From Pelagibacterales bacterium MED-G42 (GTDB taxonomy: Bacteria; Pseudomonadota; Alphaproteobacteria; Pelagibacterales; Pelagibacteraceae): DNA of 57,496 bases. Under the pieces are notes generated by a model that was not told the origin of the DNA, made no database searches, and was given only the letters and a program-made list of their open reading frames with translations. A program made the position numbers and the translations under genes. Positions 1 to 9,257 of this stretch are shown here, piece by piece. The stretch's first letter is position 1. Each line of letters starts with the position of its first letter. Where the stretch lies: contig NTJL01000005.1 of NCBI GenBank assembly GCA_002457485.1, positions 1 through 57,496 on the forward strand, read 5' to 3'.

Positions 1-493
1 GGTTAAGAATATACTTACCATCAATATAGCCCACTCTAGAGGCTCCTACAGGACCCATAAAAGGCATTCCTGAAATAGCTAACGCTGCTGATGAAGCAGT
101 AATTGCTAAAATATCTGGTTGGTTTTCTTTGTCGTAAGAAATTACCGTTGGTAACAACTGTACTTCATTTTTAAATTCATCAGGAAACAACGGTCTGATT
201 GGTCTATCAATTAATCTTGAGATTAATGTTTCACTTTCAGTTGGTCTTGCTTCTCTTTTAAAATATCCACCAGGGATCTTTCCACCTGCATAATATTTTT
301 CTTGGTAGTTGACTGATAAAGGGAAATAATCCATATCTGGATTTACTTTCTTTGCTCCAACGACTGTTGCTAGAATAACTGTTTCACCACATGTTGCAAT
401 GATTGCTCCGTCTGCTTGTCTTGCTACTTTACCTGTTTCTAAACTTATTTTCTTTCCTGCTACTTCTATTTCCTTCTTGTGTACTTTAAACAT
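1..493 (-). CDS. pnp: Polynucleotide phosphorylase, N-terminal part (cut by window edge)
   Basis: The reading frame starts at ATG 493-491 and runs off the left end, giving about 164 N-terminal residues. PNPase is a phosphorolytic 3'-5' exoribonuclease of mRNA decay. The first RNase PH domain is recognisable from [17 protein letters not shown] and [15 protein letters not shown], both hallmarks of the family. It follows rpsO on the same strand with a 57-bp gap, the usual rpsO-pnp pairing. The start is fixed because an ATG lying 10 nt upstream in another frame soon meets a stop. The leader is an unusual purine-rich short repeat, listed separately. Incompleteness is only due to the window boundary. 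Confidence 0.96.
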   Translation of the reverse strand, partial: MFKVHKKEIEVAGKKISLETGKVARQADGAIIATCGETVILATVVGAKKVNPDMDYFPLSVNYQEKYYAGGKIPGGYFKREARPTESETLISRLIDRPIRPLFPDEFKNEVQLLPTVISYDKENQPDILAITASSAALAISGMPFMGPVGASRVGYIDGKYILN

Positions 494-545
494 TTCATTT
501 CCATTTCGTTTCGTTCGTTTCGTTCCATTCCGTTCTATCTATCTT
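494..545 (-). repeat. Degenerate GAA/CGAAA-type short tandem repeat in the rpsO-pnp gap
   Basis: Read on the minus strand, the gap is a run of about eight units of roughly five bases (CGGAA, TGGAA, CGAAA, CGAA, CGAAA, CGAAA, TGGAA) ending just before the pnp start codon. It is richer in G and C than other gaps here and forms no clear hairpin. It occupies the ribosome-binding and leader position of pnp. Whether it acts in translation or PNPase autoregulation is inference. Confidence 0.6.
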
Positions 546-550
546 GACTT

Positions 551-799
551 CTATTTTCTTAAATTCAATTTCGACAGTACATTTTTGTAAGAATCTATTT
601 TCGTTTTCTTTAGGTATTCCAACAATTTCTTTCTTCTATTTACCGCTCTCAACAATCCAACAGACGAATGTTTATCCTTCTTGAATTGTTTAATATGTTT
701 AGAGAGAGTTTCAATTTTTTCAGTTAACAAAGCAATTTGGATCTCAGAGGACCCTGTATCTTTATCATGCATTGCTAATTCTTGTGCTTTTTTATTCAT
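551..799 (-). CDS. rpsO: 30S ribosomal protein S15
   Basis: S15 is a small-subunit protein that binds the central domain of 16S rRNA. The 82-residue product is a little shorter than the usual 88-89. It carries the family core, with GSSEIQIALLTEKI at residues 17-30, then HIKQFKKDKHSSVGLL and a basic RRKKLLEYLKK helix. GAGG lies just before the ATG. It sits 12 bp after rbfA and 57 bp before pnp, in the order rbfA-rpsO-pnp. truB, which commonly lies between rbfA and rpsO, is not here. The gap before it is too short for a structured S15 autoregulatory leader, unless that structure lies inside rbfA. Confidence 0.97.
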   Translation of the reverse strand: MNKKAQELAMHDKDTGSSEIQIALLTEKIETLSKHIKQFKKDKHSSVGLLRAVNRRKKLLEYLKKTKIDSYKNVLSKLNLRK

Positions 800-811
800 T
801 CCTCATTTTTC

Positions 812-1180
812 CTATTTATTTGTTTGTTTAATTAAATTTTCTATTTTTTCTGCATACTCAAAGGACTCATCTTTTCTGAAAAGTAGTTTTGGTAAAAATT
901 TCATAACAACTTTTTGAGATAGAATTTTTCTAATTAAAAATGAGTACTCCTTTAATATATTAATTATCTCCTCTGCATCTTTGCCTCCTAAAGGAAGAAC
1001 ATATGCTTTTGCAATCTTTAAATCTGGACTCATTCTTACTTCTGTAACTGTTATCAATTTTGTCTCTAAATTGGGCACCTTAGCTTCATTTCTTATAAAA
1101 ATCATACTTAAAGACTGCTTGATCATTTCACCAACTCTTAATTGTCTTTGTGATACTGGTTTTCCTATTTTATCACCCAT
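812..1180 (-). CDS. rbfA: Ribosome-binding factor A
   Basis: RbfA is a KH-fold assembly factor that binds immature 30S subunits and helps mature the 5' end of 16S rRNA. The 122 residues include QRQLRVGEMIKQSLSMIF near the N-terminus and the family-typical ITVTEVRMSPDLKIAKAYV strand-helix region around residues 43-61. The ATG overlaps the infB stop as TAATG (1 nt), implying translational coupling. It belongs to the nusA-infB-rbfA-rpsO-pnp transcription unit, all on the minus strand. Confidence 0.96.
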   Translation of the reverse strand: MGDKIGKPVSQRQLRVGEMIKQSLSMIFIRNEAKVPNLETKLITVTEVRMSPDLKIAKAYVLPLGGKDAEEIINILKEYSFLIRKILSQKVVMKFLPKLLFRKDESFEYAEKIENLIKQTNK

Positions 1181-3384
1181 TAAATAGACCTCTCTGTTGA
1201 AATGACACTAAAAGCTTCTATTGTATCATTTTTTTGAAAATCCATGTAATCTTTAACTGTGATTCCACATTCTTGACCATTAATAACTTCTTTTACCTGA
1301 TTTTTTTCTCTAAACAAAGTACCAATTTTTCCAGTATAAATTATAGTACCATCTCTTATTATCCTTACTTCAGAGTTACTGTTAATTTCTCCCTCAGTAA
1401 TTTTTGATCCCGCAACTTTCCCTGCTCCAGAAACTTTAAATATTTCTAAAATTTGTGCTGTGCCTGTGATTGTTTCTTGAACATCGGGAGTTAACAATCC
1501 AGACATTTGTTGTTTAATATAATCTAAAACTTCATAAATAATATTATATGACGAAATTTTAATTTTTTCATTTTCAGCAAGTTTTTTAGCTTCTTTGCTT
1601 GGCTTAACATTAAAAGCTATTAAAACTGCATTTGAGGCTTTTGCTAAAGTTACATCGGTTTCTGTTATCATTCCAATATCAGCCAAAATTATTTTTGGTT
1701 TAACTTCCTCATGTTTTATTTGGCTGATAGCATTTTTTATTGCTTCTGATGATCCATGAACATCTGACTTTATAATTAAGTTTAATTCATCAGCTTGTGA
1801 GTCTGTAAAAGCGGAGTCTTGAGTAACAAATGTAAGTGGATTTTTACCTTCTTTACTTTCTTGTGCTCTATTTTCACTTAATGTTTTTGCCTCTTTTTCA
1901 GTATCAAAAACAATAAAATCATCTCCTGCTTTTGCTGCACCATTTATACCTAAAATTTCAACTGGTGTAGATGGCAAAGCTTCATTAACATTTGCACCCT
2001 TATCATTAATTATAGCTCTAACTTTACCCCATTTTAACCCACTAACAAAGAAGTCTCCTTTTTTAAGAGTACCTGTGGTTACAATTATTGTTGCAACCGG
2101 TCCTCTACCAACATCAATTTTCGACTCTAAAACTACACCTGTAGCTTTACAATCAAAATCTGTTTTAAGATCTAAAATTTCAGCTTGAAGAATTATTGCC
2201 TCAACCAATTTATCTAAATTTAATTTTGTTTTTGCAGAAATTTCTACCATTAGAGTATCTCCTGATAAATCCTCTGCTATTAGTTCGTATTCAAGTAATT
2301 GATTTTTAATTTTTTGTGTATCAGCTTCAGGTAAATCACACTTATTAATTGCAACTACAATTGGAACTTTTGCTGCTTTTGCATGTTTTATTGACTCTAC
2401 TGTTTGAGGTTTTACTCCATCATCAGCAGCTACTACCAAAACAACCACATCAGTTAATTTAGATCCTCTAGCTCTCATTTCGGTAAATGCAGCATGACCT
2501 GGGGTGTCTATAAAAGTTAATTTATTTGATTGGTTTTCAATTTGATATGCACCAATATGTTGTGTAATACCACCAAATTCTCCTGATACAACATTTGCAC
2601 TTCTCAAAACGTCAAGTACTGATGTTTTTCCATGATCAACATGTCCCATGACTGTTACTATAGGTGGTCTATTTTTTAAATTTTCAGCTCTCGAGGCTTT
2701 AATCTTTTCAATTATTTCTTCTGCTTTTTCTTCTCTAATTGGATTATGACCAAACTCTTTCACTAAAAATTCAGCTGTATCAGCAGCTAAATTTTGATTA
2801 ATAGTTACAGTTACACCCATCCCAAACAAATATTTAATTACATTACTTGATTGTTCAGCCATTCTATTGGCTAACTCTCTTACAGTTATTGCTTCTGGAA
2901 TATTGATGTCTCTTCTTACTGGTTTTGAATTTTCCTTGGTATCCTCTTTTGACAAATTTTTTATTTCTTTTTGTCTTGCTCTTTTAACTGATGCTAAACT
3001 TCTTTCTCGTGCTTCAATTTCGTCACTTAAAGCTCTTGAAACAGTTAATTTTGTCTCTCTTTTTTTAACACCTGTCTTTAAAGTTTTTTTGTCATTATTT
3101 CCATCTTTACCTTTAATTCTTTTTGTTGCTCTTTGTTCAGCTAATTTCCTTCTTTCAAAATCGCTTGTAGAAGTAATTGGTTTTGATGATGGTTCTCTAT
3201 TAAATGTAGATGTTATTCTTGGTTTTGATAAATTTGATCTAAACGATCCTGACCCACCTCTTACTAATGGTTTACTAAATTTTTTTTCAATAACAGTAGA
3301 GTTTTTTGCTTGAGTTTTTGATAAATCAATATTTTTAATTTTTTTGGCTGAGCCAGATATAGTTAATTTTGTTTTTTTTTCCAT
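1180..3384 (-). CDS. infB: Translation initiation factor IF-2
   Basis: IF-2 is the GTPase that delivers initiator fMet-tRNA to the 30S subunit. At 734 residues it is a compact form with a basic, low-complexity N-terminal region (about 1-155) and an IF2-N domain near 160-210. The GTPase motifs are G1 GHVDHGKT at 247-254, G3 DTPGH at 293-297 and G4 NKCD at 347-350. Domain II and the C-terminal initiator-tRNA-binding region follow. It lies 10 nt downstream of nusA and overlaps rbfA by one base. The small YlxR-type gene often found between nusA and infB is missing. Confidence 0.98.
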   Translation of the reverse strand: MEKKTKLTISGSAKKIKNIDLSKTQAKNSTVIEKKFSKPLVRGGSGSFRSNLSKPRITSTFNREPSSKPITSTSDFERRKLAEQRATKRIKGKDGNNDKKTLKTGVKKRETKLTVSRALSDEIEARERSLASVKRARQKEIKNLSKEDTKENSKPVRRDINIPEAITVRELANRMAEQSSNVIKYLFGMGVTVTINQNLAADTAEFLVKEFGHNPIREEKAEEIIEKIKASRAENLKNRPPIVTVMGHVDHGKTSVLDVLRSANVVSGEFGGITQHIGAYQIENQSNKLTFIDTPGHAAFTEMRARGSKLTDVVVLVVAADDGVKPQTVESIKHAKAAKVPIVVAINKCDLPEADTQKIKNQLLEYELIAEDLSGDTLMVEISAKTKLNLDKLVEAIILQAEILDLKTDFDCKATGVVLESKIDVGRGPVATIIVTTGTLKKGDFFVSGLKWGKVRAIINDKGANVNEALPSTPVEILGINGAAKAGDDFIVFDTEKEAKTLSENRAQESKEGKNPLTFVTQDSAFTDSQADELNLIIKSDVHGSSEAIKNAISQIKHEEVKPKIILADIGMITETDVTLAKASNAVLIAFNVKPSKEAKKLAENEKIKISSYNIIYEVLDYIKQQMSGLLTPDVQETITGTAQILEIFKVSGAGKVAGSKITEGEINSNSEVRIIRDGTIIYTGKIGTLFREKNQVKEVINGQECGITVKDYMDFQKNDTIEAFSVISTERSI

Positions 3385-3394
3385 ATTTCATCAC

Positions 3395-4948
3395 TTAATC
3401 TTTGTAAATTATGTTTCTTGCAGACATAATTAATTCATCAGCTTCATCTTTTGATAAAGCAAAATCTTCCAAATAACCTTGGATCTTTATTTTTTCCCCC
3501 TTTATAACGTCAAAACCTCCAGTCAATTCGTCTGATGCGAGATCAGCAAAATCCTCTAATGTCAAAATCTTTTGTTCCCCTAAAGTAACTAGCATTCCTG
3601 GAGTTAATCCTTTTAAGTTTATCAAAGAGTCTTCCAGTCCTAATTCTTTAATTCTTTCAGAAATATCCTCCTGATCTTTCTGATGAAATTCTTTTGCTCT
3701 TTCTATAAGTGCTTTAGCAGTATCCTCTTCAATTCCTTCTATTTTAACTAAACTTTCTGTTGAAGAATCTTTTATATCATCAATTGAAGAAAAGCCCTCA
3801 GCAACAAGTAACTGGCCCAACGTTTCATCAAGTTCTAAATTTTTTACAAAGTTTTCTGTTTTTTCTTTAAACTCCAACTGTCTTCTTTCTGAGTCCTCTG
3901 CATCAGTCATTATATTTATTTCATAATTTAAAAGTTTAGTTGCAAGTCTTACATTTTGACCTCTTCTTCCAATAGCTTTACTCAAATTTTCTTCTGTAAG
4001 TATTACGTCAAGTTTTTTTCTTTCAAGATCTACATTTACTCTTTGGACTTCAGCTGGAGATAATGCGTTAGAAACTAAAATCGCTTGATCCTCAGACCAA
4101 TTAACAATATCAATTTTTTCACCTTGTAGCTCATTTACAACTGCTTGAACTCTTGATCCTCTCATTCCTACACAAGCTCCCACTGGGTCTAAAGATGTAT
4201 CAACAGCTTTGACACAAATTTTAGCTCTACTTCCAGGATCTCTTGAAGAAGATTTAATTTCAATTAATCCATCGTAAATTTCTGGAACTTCTTGAACAAA
4301 TAGTTTTTCCATAAATTTTGGGTGTGCTCGAGATAAAAAAATTTGTTGACCTCTTGGTTCCCTTCTAACATCATAACAATATGCTTTAATTCGATCACCT
4401 GCTTTAATATTTTCTCTAGGAATTAATTCATTTTTTTGAATTATTGCCTCAGTTCTTCCTAGGTCAGTAATTACGTTGCCAAATTCAATTCGTTTAACAA
4501 TTCCACTTAAAATAGAGTCTTTTTTGTCTATAAAATCATTATATTGTCTTTCTCTTTCTGCTTCTCGAACATTAAAATTTATTACTTGCTTAGCTGTTTG
4601 TGCAGCTATCCTTCCAAAATCAAATGATGGTAGGGGTTGCAAAACTTCATCTCCAATTGTTTTATCTTTATTAATTTTATTTAAATTAATTGCGTCTTCT
4701 AATTTAATTTCTGTATTTGAGTTTTCAGGATTTTCAGAAACTATTAGCTTTCTAAATATTTCAATGTCTCCATTATCTCTATTGATGGACACTTTGATCT
4801 CGTTTTCTTGACCAAATTTAGACTTTGCTGCTTTAGCAATACCTGTTTCCATTGAACTTATTATTAATTCTTTATCAATCGACTTTTCTAAAGCTACTGC
4901 TTCAGCAATTCTGAGTAATTCAAGTTTATCTGCTCTTTTGTTTAACAT
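3395..4948 (-). CDS. nusA: Transcription termination/antitermination factor NusA
   Basis: NusA binds RNA polymerase and nascent RNA, modulating pausing, intrinsic termination and antitermination. The 517 residues fit the alphaproteobacterial form: an N-terminal polymerase-binding domain (ELLRIAEAVALEKSIDKELI near residues 10-29), an S1 domain (about 140-200), two KH domains (about 210-350, with SKAIGRRGQNVRLA in the second) and acidic C-terminal repeats with helix-hairpin-helix character. The start agrees with the family N-terminus. No Shine-Dalgarno sequence is visible, and a terminator hairpin ends only 15 nt before the ATG. rimP, the usual upstream partner, is absent at this locus. Confidence 0.97.
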   Translation of the reverse strand: MLNKRADKLELLRIAEAVALEKSIDKELIISSMETGIAKAAKSKFGQENEIKVSINRDNGDIEIFRKLIVSENPENSNTEIKLEDAINLNKINKDKTIGDEVLQPLPSFDFGRIAAQTAKQVINFNVREAERERQYNDFIDKKDSILSGIVKRIEFGNVITDLGRTEAIIQKNELIPRENIKAGDRIKAYCYDVRREPRGQQIFLSRAHPKFMEKLFVQEVPEIYDGLIEIKSSSRDPGSRAKICVKAVDTSLDPVGACVGMRGSRVQAVVNELQGEKIDIVNWSEDQAILVSNALSPAEVQRVNVDLERKKLDVILTEENLSKAIGRRGQNVRLATKLLNYEINIMTDAEDSERRQLEFKEKTENFVKNLELDETLGQLLVAEGFSSIDDIKDSSTESLVKIEGIEEDTAKALIERAKEFHQKDQEDISERIKELGLEDSLINLKGLTPGMLVTLGEQKILTLEDFADLASDELTGGFDVIKGEKIKIQGYLEDFALSKDEADELIMSARNIIYKD

Positions 4949-4963
4949 GTTTTAATAATCTAC

Positions 4964-4988
4964 AAAAAAAAATGGGCCAAAGCCCATT
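4964..4988 (-). terminator. Intrinsic terminator after metK, immediately before nusA
   Basis: On the minus strand a 7-bp stem (AATGGGC paired with GCCCATT, loop TTTG; 4971-4988) is followed by a run of U (4970-4964). This is a textbook intrinsic terminator, and one of only three clear ones I found in the window. It lies about 60 nt past the metK stop and only 15 nt before the nusA ATG, leaving no room for a conventional nusA promoter in between. Confidence 0.85.
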
Positions 4989-5047
4989 TTTAAAATTCAA
5001 CAATGTATTTGGAATATAAGTATTTTTTTTATATTTTCAACTTTTGA

Positions 5048-6214
5048 TTATTTGAATACCCCAGATTTATCAGTTTTTTCCCATGAAAATGAACCATCAG
5101 ACTCTGGTTCTCTTCCAAAATGACCATATGCAGCTGTTTTTTGATATATTGCTTTATTTAAACCTAACATTTCTCTTATTCCACGAGGACTTAAATCAAA
5201 ATTTTCATTTATCAATTTCTCAACATGCCTATTTTTTTCCTCATCATTAGCAAATAGATCAACATATATTGATAAAGGTTTAGAGACGCCTATAGCGTAT
5301 GCTAATTGAATTAAACATTTATCAGCAATTCCTGAGGCTACAACATTTTTTGCTACGTATCTTGAAGCATATGCTGCTGATCTATCTACTTTTGTAGGAT
5401 CTTTTCCTGAAAACGCTCCACCGCCATGAGGTGCTGCACCTCCATATGTGTCAACAATAATTTTTCTACCAGTTAACCCACTGTCTCCATCTGGACCACC
5501 AATTACAAAATTCCCAGTAGGATTTATATAAATTTCATTTTCATCTAAATTACCTAATAAATTTTTTGGAATAGATTTTTCAATATATGGCATACAAAGC
5601 TCTTTTACTTTCGCTAAGTTAATATCTTTAGAATGTTGTGTAGAAATCACTACTGATTTTACAGCTGATGGTTTTCCATCTTTATATTCAATTGTAATCT
5701 GGCTTTTTGAATCAGGTTCTATTCCATTAAGACTCCCAGATTTTCTATCTTGAGCCATCAATCTTAAAATTTTATGAGAATAATGAATTGGAGCTGGCAT
5801 TAAAGCTTCTGTTTCATTGCAAGCATATCCAAACATTATTCCTTGATCGCCTGCGCCCTCATCCTTATTGCCTGCTGAATCTACTCCCATTGCAATATCA
5901 GCTGATTGTGAATGTAAATGACTTTCAATTTTAGTTGCATCTCTCCAAGTAAAACCATCTTGGTCGTAACCAATATCTTTAATGCAATCTCTAACTTTAG
6001 TAATTAATTCATCTTTATTAATCTCAGGCCCTCTTGTCTCTCCAGCCAATACAACTTTATTTGTGGTTGTTAAAGTTTCACAAGCTACTCTAGCTTGGGG
6101 CTCCATATCTAAGTACGTATCAACAACCATGTCAGAAATTCTGTCACATACTTTATCGGGATGTCCTTCAGAAACTGACTCGCTTGTGAAAAGATAATTT
6201 TTTAGGTTACTCAT
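5048..6214 (-). CDS. metK: S-adenosylmethionine synthase
   Basis: MetK makes S-adenosylmethionine from methionine and ATP, the methyl donor for RsmI, RsmG and other methyltransferases encoded nearby and the source of the 5'-deoxyadenosyl radical for MiaB. The 388-residue length is typical. [18 protein letters not shown] (about 11-28) is the N-terminal substrate/metal signature, [12 protein letters not shown] lies near 120-131, and [19 protein letters not shown] is the phosphate-loop signature. It starts 14 nt after the lnt stop, so no SAM riboswitch can sit directly in front of it. An intrinsic terminator follows. Confidence 0.98.
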   Translation of the reverse strand: MSNLKNYLFTSESVSEGHPDKVCDRISDMVVDTYLDMEPQARVACETLTTTNKVVLAGETRGPEINKDELITKVRDCIKDIGYDQDGFTWRDATKIESHLHSQSADIAMGVDSAGNKDEGAGDQGIMFGYACNETEALMPAPIHYSHKILRLMAQDRKSGSLNGIEPDSKSQITIEYKDGKPSAVKSVVISTQHSKDINLAKVKELCMPYIEKSIPKNLLGNLDENEIYINPTGNFVIGGPDGDSGLTGRKIIVDTYGGAAPHGGGAFSGKDPTKVDRSAAYASRYVAKNVVASGIADKCLIQLAYAIGVSKPLSIYVDLFANDEEKNRHVEKLINENFDLSPRGIREMLGLNKAIYQKTAAYGHFGREPESDGSFSWEKTDKSGVFK

Positions 6215-6228
6215 TTTTTTTGCCTTTC

Positions 6229-7803
6229 TTATTTGTTCTTAAAACCTGTACTAGTTCTTTTAAATGAAAAGACAAAACTAGTTGAAATTATGAAAAAAAT
6301 ATACAATAAAATTAATATTCCAAAAATTTTATTACCAAATTTTGAGAAAACTGTTGGTTGTATTTTTTTTCTCTCAATAAAGTCGATATAACCATTATGC
6401 TTTAAATCTAGGCTTTTTTCGATCTCTCCAATGGGGTTTACAATAGCTGAAGTACCATTATTAGCTGATCTTACGATATATTTTCCACTTTCTATTGCTC
6501 TAAATATACTATGAACAAAGTGTTGTTTTGGTCCTATAGAGTTACCAAACCACCCATCTTCAGAAATATTGATAATAAAATCAAAATTGTTATCACTAGA
6601 AATCTTGCCAGTGTATATTATTTCATAACAAATGAGTGGTAATACTTTTAGAGAAAAATTATCTTTTTTAATCTCAATAATATTTCTTTGATCACCTTTT
6701 GTAAAAGATTGATAGTTATTTGTTATTGTTTTAAAACCAATTTTAGACAAAATACCCTCGAAAGGTATAAATTCTCCAAATGGCACTAGTTTTATTTTGT
6801 TGTAAGAATTTAACAAATTAAATTCATTATCATACACCGTAAAGGAGTTATAATAATTTAAAGAGTCATCATTCATCATTTCACTATTAATACCCATCAC
6901 GAGCAAGTGATTTTTATTAAACTTATTCTCTAATAACCATTTAAATTCTACTAGTTCATTTTGAAAAACACTTGGAAGTATTCCCTCTGGCCAAATAAAA
7001 ATAGTTTTTTCGTCTAAATTTGGATTACTAACTGTTATTAATTCTTTAATTACAGAAACAGGATCAGTATCTAAATAAAACCTTTTAAGACCAATATTTG
7101 TGCCTACCACTCTTATTTTGTAGTCATGTATAACTTTATTTGATTTATAAAATTTCTTTGCATAATGATTTCCATGAAAATAAAATATAAACAAAGTGAT
7201 TATAAATAGTAAAAAAACTACTACTTCTCTATAAGTCTGTCTTAATACAACAAGCGCGGGACTTGTAAATATGGAAATACAAAGTAAGTTGAACCCATAT
7301 GTTCCTATCAAAGAGGTTATGCTTATTATTTCTAATTGTTTTGCAAAACTATAAGCAATTAAATTCCATGGAAATCCAGTTAAAATTGTTCCTCTAATAA
7401 ATTCAAAAATTGCAAAAAATAATGAAAAAATCAAAAATGAGTTAATAATACTTTTTGATGAAAAAATTACAAAAAAGTAGACAAATAGACCATAAAATAT
7501 TGCTAAAAATGCTGGTATTAAAAAAATAACTAAAGGAATTAAAAATTTAAGATCTTCATCAAAAGTTAAAGAAATTGATATCCAATACAAATTTGTTAGA
7601 AAATATCCAAAACCAAACAACCATCCATAGAAAAAGAAAACTTTTTTTTGTTTTTGAGTATCTATTCTTTTAAATAAAAATACAAAAAATAATGCAAAAG
7701 TTAAAAAATTAATCAAAAAATAATTAAATGGTGGAAGACTAAATGATGTAGCTATTCCCAATAAAATTAAAAAAAAAGGGTCTATAATTAATTTTTTTTT
7801 CAA
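6229..7803 (-). CDS. lnt: Apolipoprotein N-acyltransferase
   Basis: Lnt is the inner-membrane enzyme that adds the third acyl chain to the N-terminal cysteine of lipoproteins. The 524 residues show about seven hydrophobic helices across residues 5-210, then a periplasmic nitrilase-fold domain and a final C-terminal membrane helix near 490-510. The catalytic triad appears as Glu273 ([10 protein letters not shown]), Lys338 ([11 protein letters not shown]) and Cys392 (PLICYEIIY). It is 1 nt from ybeY upstream and 14 nt from metK downstream, so it is operonic. Several lipoproteins in this window (BON protein, LptE, DUF3576) are likely clients. Confidence 0.96.
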   Translation of the reverse strand: MKKKLIIDPFFLILLGIATSFSLPPFNYFLINFLTFALFFVFLFKRIDTQKQKKVFFFYGWLFGFGYFLTNLYWISISLTFDEDLKFLIPLVIFLIPAFLAIFYGLFVYFFVIFSSKSIINSFLIFSLFFAIFEFIRGTILTGFPWNLIAYSFAKQLEIISITSLIGTYGFNLLCISIFTSPALVVLRQTYREVVVFLLFIITLFIFYFHGNHYAKKFYKSNKVIHDYKIRVVGTNIGLKRFYLDTDPVSVIKELITVSNPNLDEKTIFIWPEGILPSVFQNELVEFKWLLENKFNKNHLLVMGINSEMMNDDSLNYYNSFTVYDNEFNLLNSYNKIKLVPFGEFIPFEGILSKIGFKTITNNYQSFTKGDQRNIIEIKKDNFSLKVLPLICYEIIYTGKISSDNNFDFIINISEDGWFGNSIGPKQHFVHSIFRAIESGKYIVRSANNGTSAIVNPIGEIEKSLDLKHNGYIDFIERKKIQPTVFSKFGNKIFGILILLYIFFIISTSFVFSFKRTSTGFKNK

Positions 7804-7804
7804 T

Positions 7805-8266
7805 TTAATAAATCTTTGAAATTACTGAATTATAAATAAGTTCTTCTTCTTTTAACATTTTTTTATAATCTCTATCCTTAATATGATCAAAGCCTAACAA
7901 GTGAAGAAACCCGTGAATAAAAGTTTTAATGACTTTCTTTTTAAAAATATCTTGATTTTGTGACTTATGATGGTGCATAAATTCATAACTAATTATTATA
8001 TCTCCAATATAGACCTTTTTAGAAATTTTAGTTTTACTATTTAAAGGAAAGGATAAAATATCAGTAGGTTTGTTTTTATTTCTAAAATTTTTATTTAATT
8101 TTTTAATACTCTTATTATTAGAGAGAAGCAAAGTAAGGCTAATCTTTTTTTTTAAAAATTGATATTTTTTTGGAAATGAATTGCAAATTTTTTTAAAAAA
8201 AATATTTTTCTTTTGTATTTTTTTTGACCAAGCCTTCTCATCAGAAAAGACATATATTTCAATCAT
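7805..8266 (-). CDS. ybeY: Endoribonuclease / rRNA maturation factor YbeY
   Basis: YbeY is a metal-dependent factor for 16S rRNA 3' maturation and 70S quality control. The zinc-binding signature HGFLHLLGFDH lies at residues 118-128 when counted from ATG 8266-8264. I prefer this start to an ATG 21 nt upstream, because MIEIYVF resembles the family N-terminus and it gives a short 8-nt overlap with the phoH stop. Lysine-rich stretches at about 15-45 make it slightly divergent. The phoH-ybeY-lnt order is conserved in alphaproteobacteria, although the CorC-like gene often found after ybeY is missing. Confidence 0.93.
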   Translation of the reverse strand: MIEIYVFSDEKAWSKKIQKKNIFFKKICNSFPKKYQFLKKKISLTLLLSNNKSIKKLNKNFRNKNKPTDILSFPLNSKTKISKKVYIGDIIISYEFMHHHKSQNQDIFKKKVIKTFIHGFLHLLGFDHIKDRDYKKMLKEEELIYNSVISKIY

Positions 8267-9254
8267 TTTCTGAATAAGCTTTAACAATTTTAGACACTAG
8301 CGGGTGCCTAACAACATCAGAGTGATCAAAGTCAACAACTTCAATTTCATCTATGTGTCCTAATAATTTTTTAGATCTGTCTAAACCAGACAAAACTTTA
8401 TTTGGTAAATCTATCTGAGTTGGATCACCATTAACGACTATTTTTGAATTTTCTCCTATTCGCGTCAAAAACATTTTTATTTGTGTATCCGTAGCATTTT
8501 GGGCCTCATCCAATATAGCAAAAGAATTTTTAAGAGTTCTACCTCTCATAAATGCTAAAGGGGCTATTTCAATATCGCCAATTTCAATCATTCTTTGAAT
8601 TTTTTCAAAATCAAACAAATCGTAAAGAGAGTCATACAAAGGTCTTAAATATGGATCCACTTTCTCCTTCATGTCTCCTGGAAGAAATCCTAAACGTTCA
8701 CCAGCTTCTACAGCAGGTCTAGATAAAATTATTCTTTCAATTTTTTTTTCTAACAACATTGTAAGCCCTATGGCAACAGCCAAAAAGGTTTTTCCTGTCC
8801 CTGCGGGTCCTGCTGAAATTATTATTTTACCATGCCTTAAAGCTCTTACATATTTTTTTTGTTTTTCAGATCTTGGTATAATAGATTTTTTTGGAGTTTT
8901 AATTATGTCTGTAACATTATTATTTTTTACTTTTTCATTTATCATAAAATTATCCATAGATGAAACTATATCCTTACTTTCTATATTTCCATTATTAATA
9001 TATTGATTTACTAAAAATTGAATCGCATTTTTAATTATTTCATTTTTTTTTGGACTTGATTTAATTAATATAGAATTACCTCTTGAGTATAAACTGGATC
9101 CAGATATTTTTTCTAATTCTTTAAGATTTTTGTTAAACTCCCCCACCACACCAATTAACAAATCGTTATTGTGAAAAATAACACTTAGAGAATTGTTGTC
9201 AGAATAAACAAATTTTAGTGATGTATCTATTTTTTTATTAATTGAGTTACTCAA
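8259..9254 (-). CDS. phoH: PhoH-like ATPase (YbeZ type)
   Basis: This is a cytoplasmic PhoH-family P-loop ATPase, the YbeZ type that pairs with YbeY in ribosome/RNA metabolism. The 331 residues comprise an N-terminal KH-like/RNA-binding region (about 10-85) and the PhoH ATPase domain (about 125-325), with Walker A GPAGTGKT at 149-156 and Walker B ILDEAQ at 247-252. It lies 3 nt after miaB and overlaps ybeY. The exact activity of this family remains poorly defined, but the assignment and context are clear. Confidence 0.95.
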   Translation of the reverse strand: MSNSINKKIDTSLKFVYSDNNSLSVIFHNNDLLIGVVGEFNKNLKELEKISGSSLYSRGNSILIKSSPKKNEIIKNAIQFLVNQYINNGNIESKDIVSSMDNFMINEKVKNNNVTDIIKTPKKSIIPRSEKQKKYVRALRHGKIIISAGPAGTGKTFLAVAIGLTMLLEKKIERIILSRPAVEAGERLGFLPGDMKEKVDPYLRPLYDSLYDLFDFEKIQRMIEIGDIEIAPLAFMRGRTLKNSFAILDEAQNATDTQIKMFLTRIGENSKIVVNGDPTQIDLPNKVLSGLDRSKKLLGHIDEIEVVDFDHSDVVRHPLVSKIVKAYSEND

Positions 9255-9257
9255 TTG

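Noticed and set aside
2867..3313. Long plus-strand open frame inside infB, and similar antisense frames elsewhere (for example 4476-4811, 8671-9006, 43778-44146)
   Set aside because: They are antisense shadows of clearly conserved genes, rich in Leu/Ser/Phe as expected for reversed AT-rich coding sequence, and show no domain of their own.
6215..6228. SAM riboswitch upstream of metK
   Set aside because: Only 14 nt separate lnt and metK, too short for any known SAM aptamer, and no pseudoknot-like pattern was seen.
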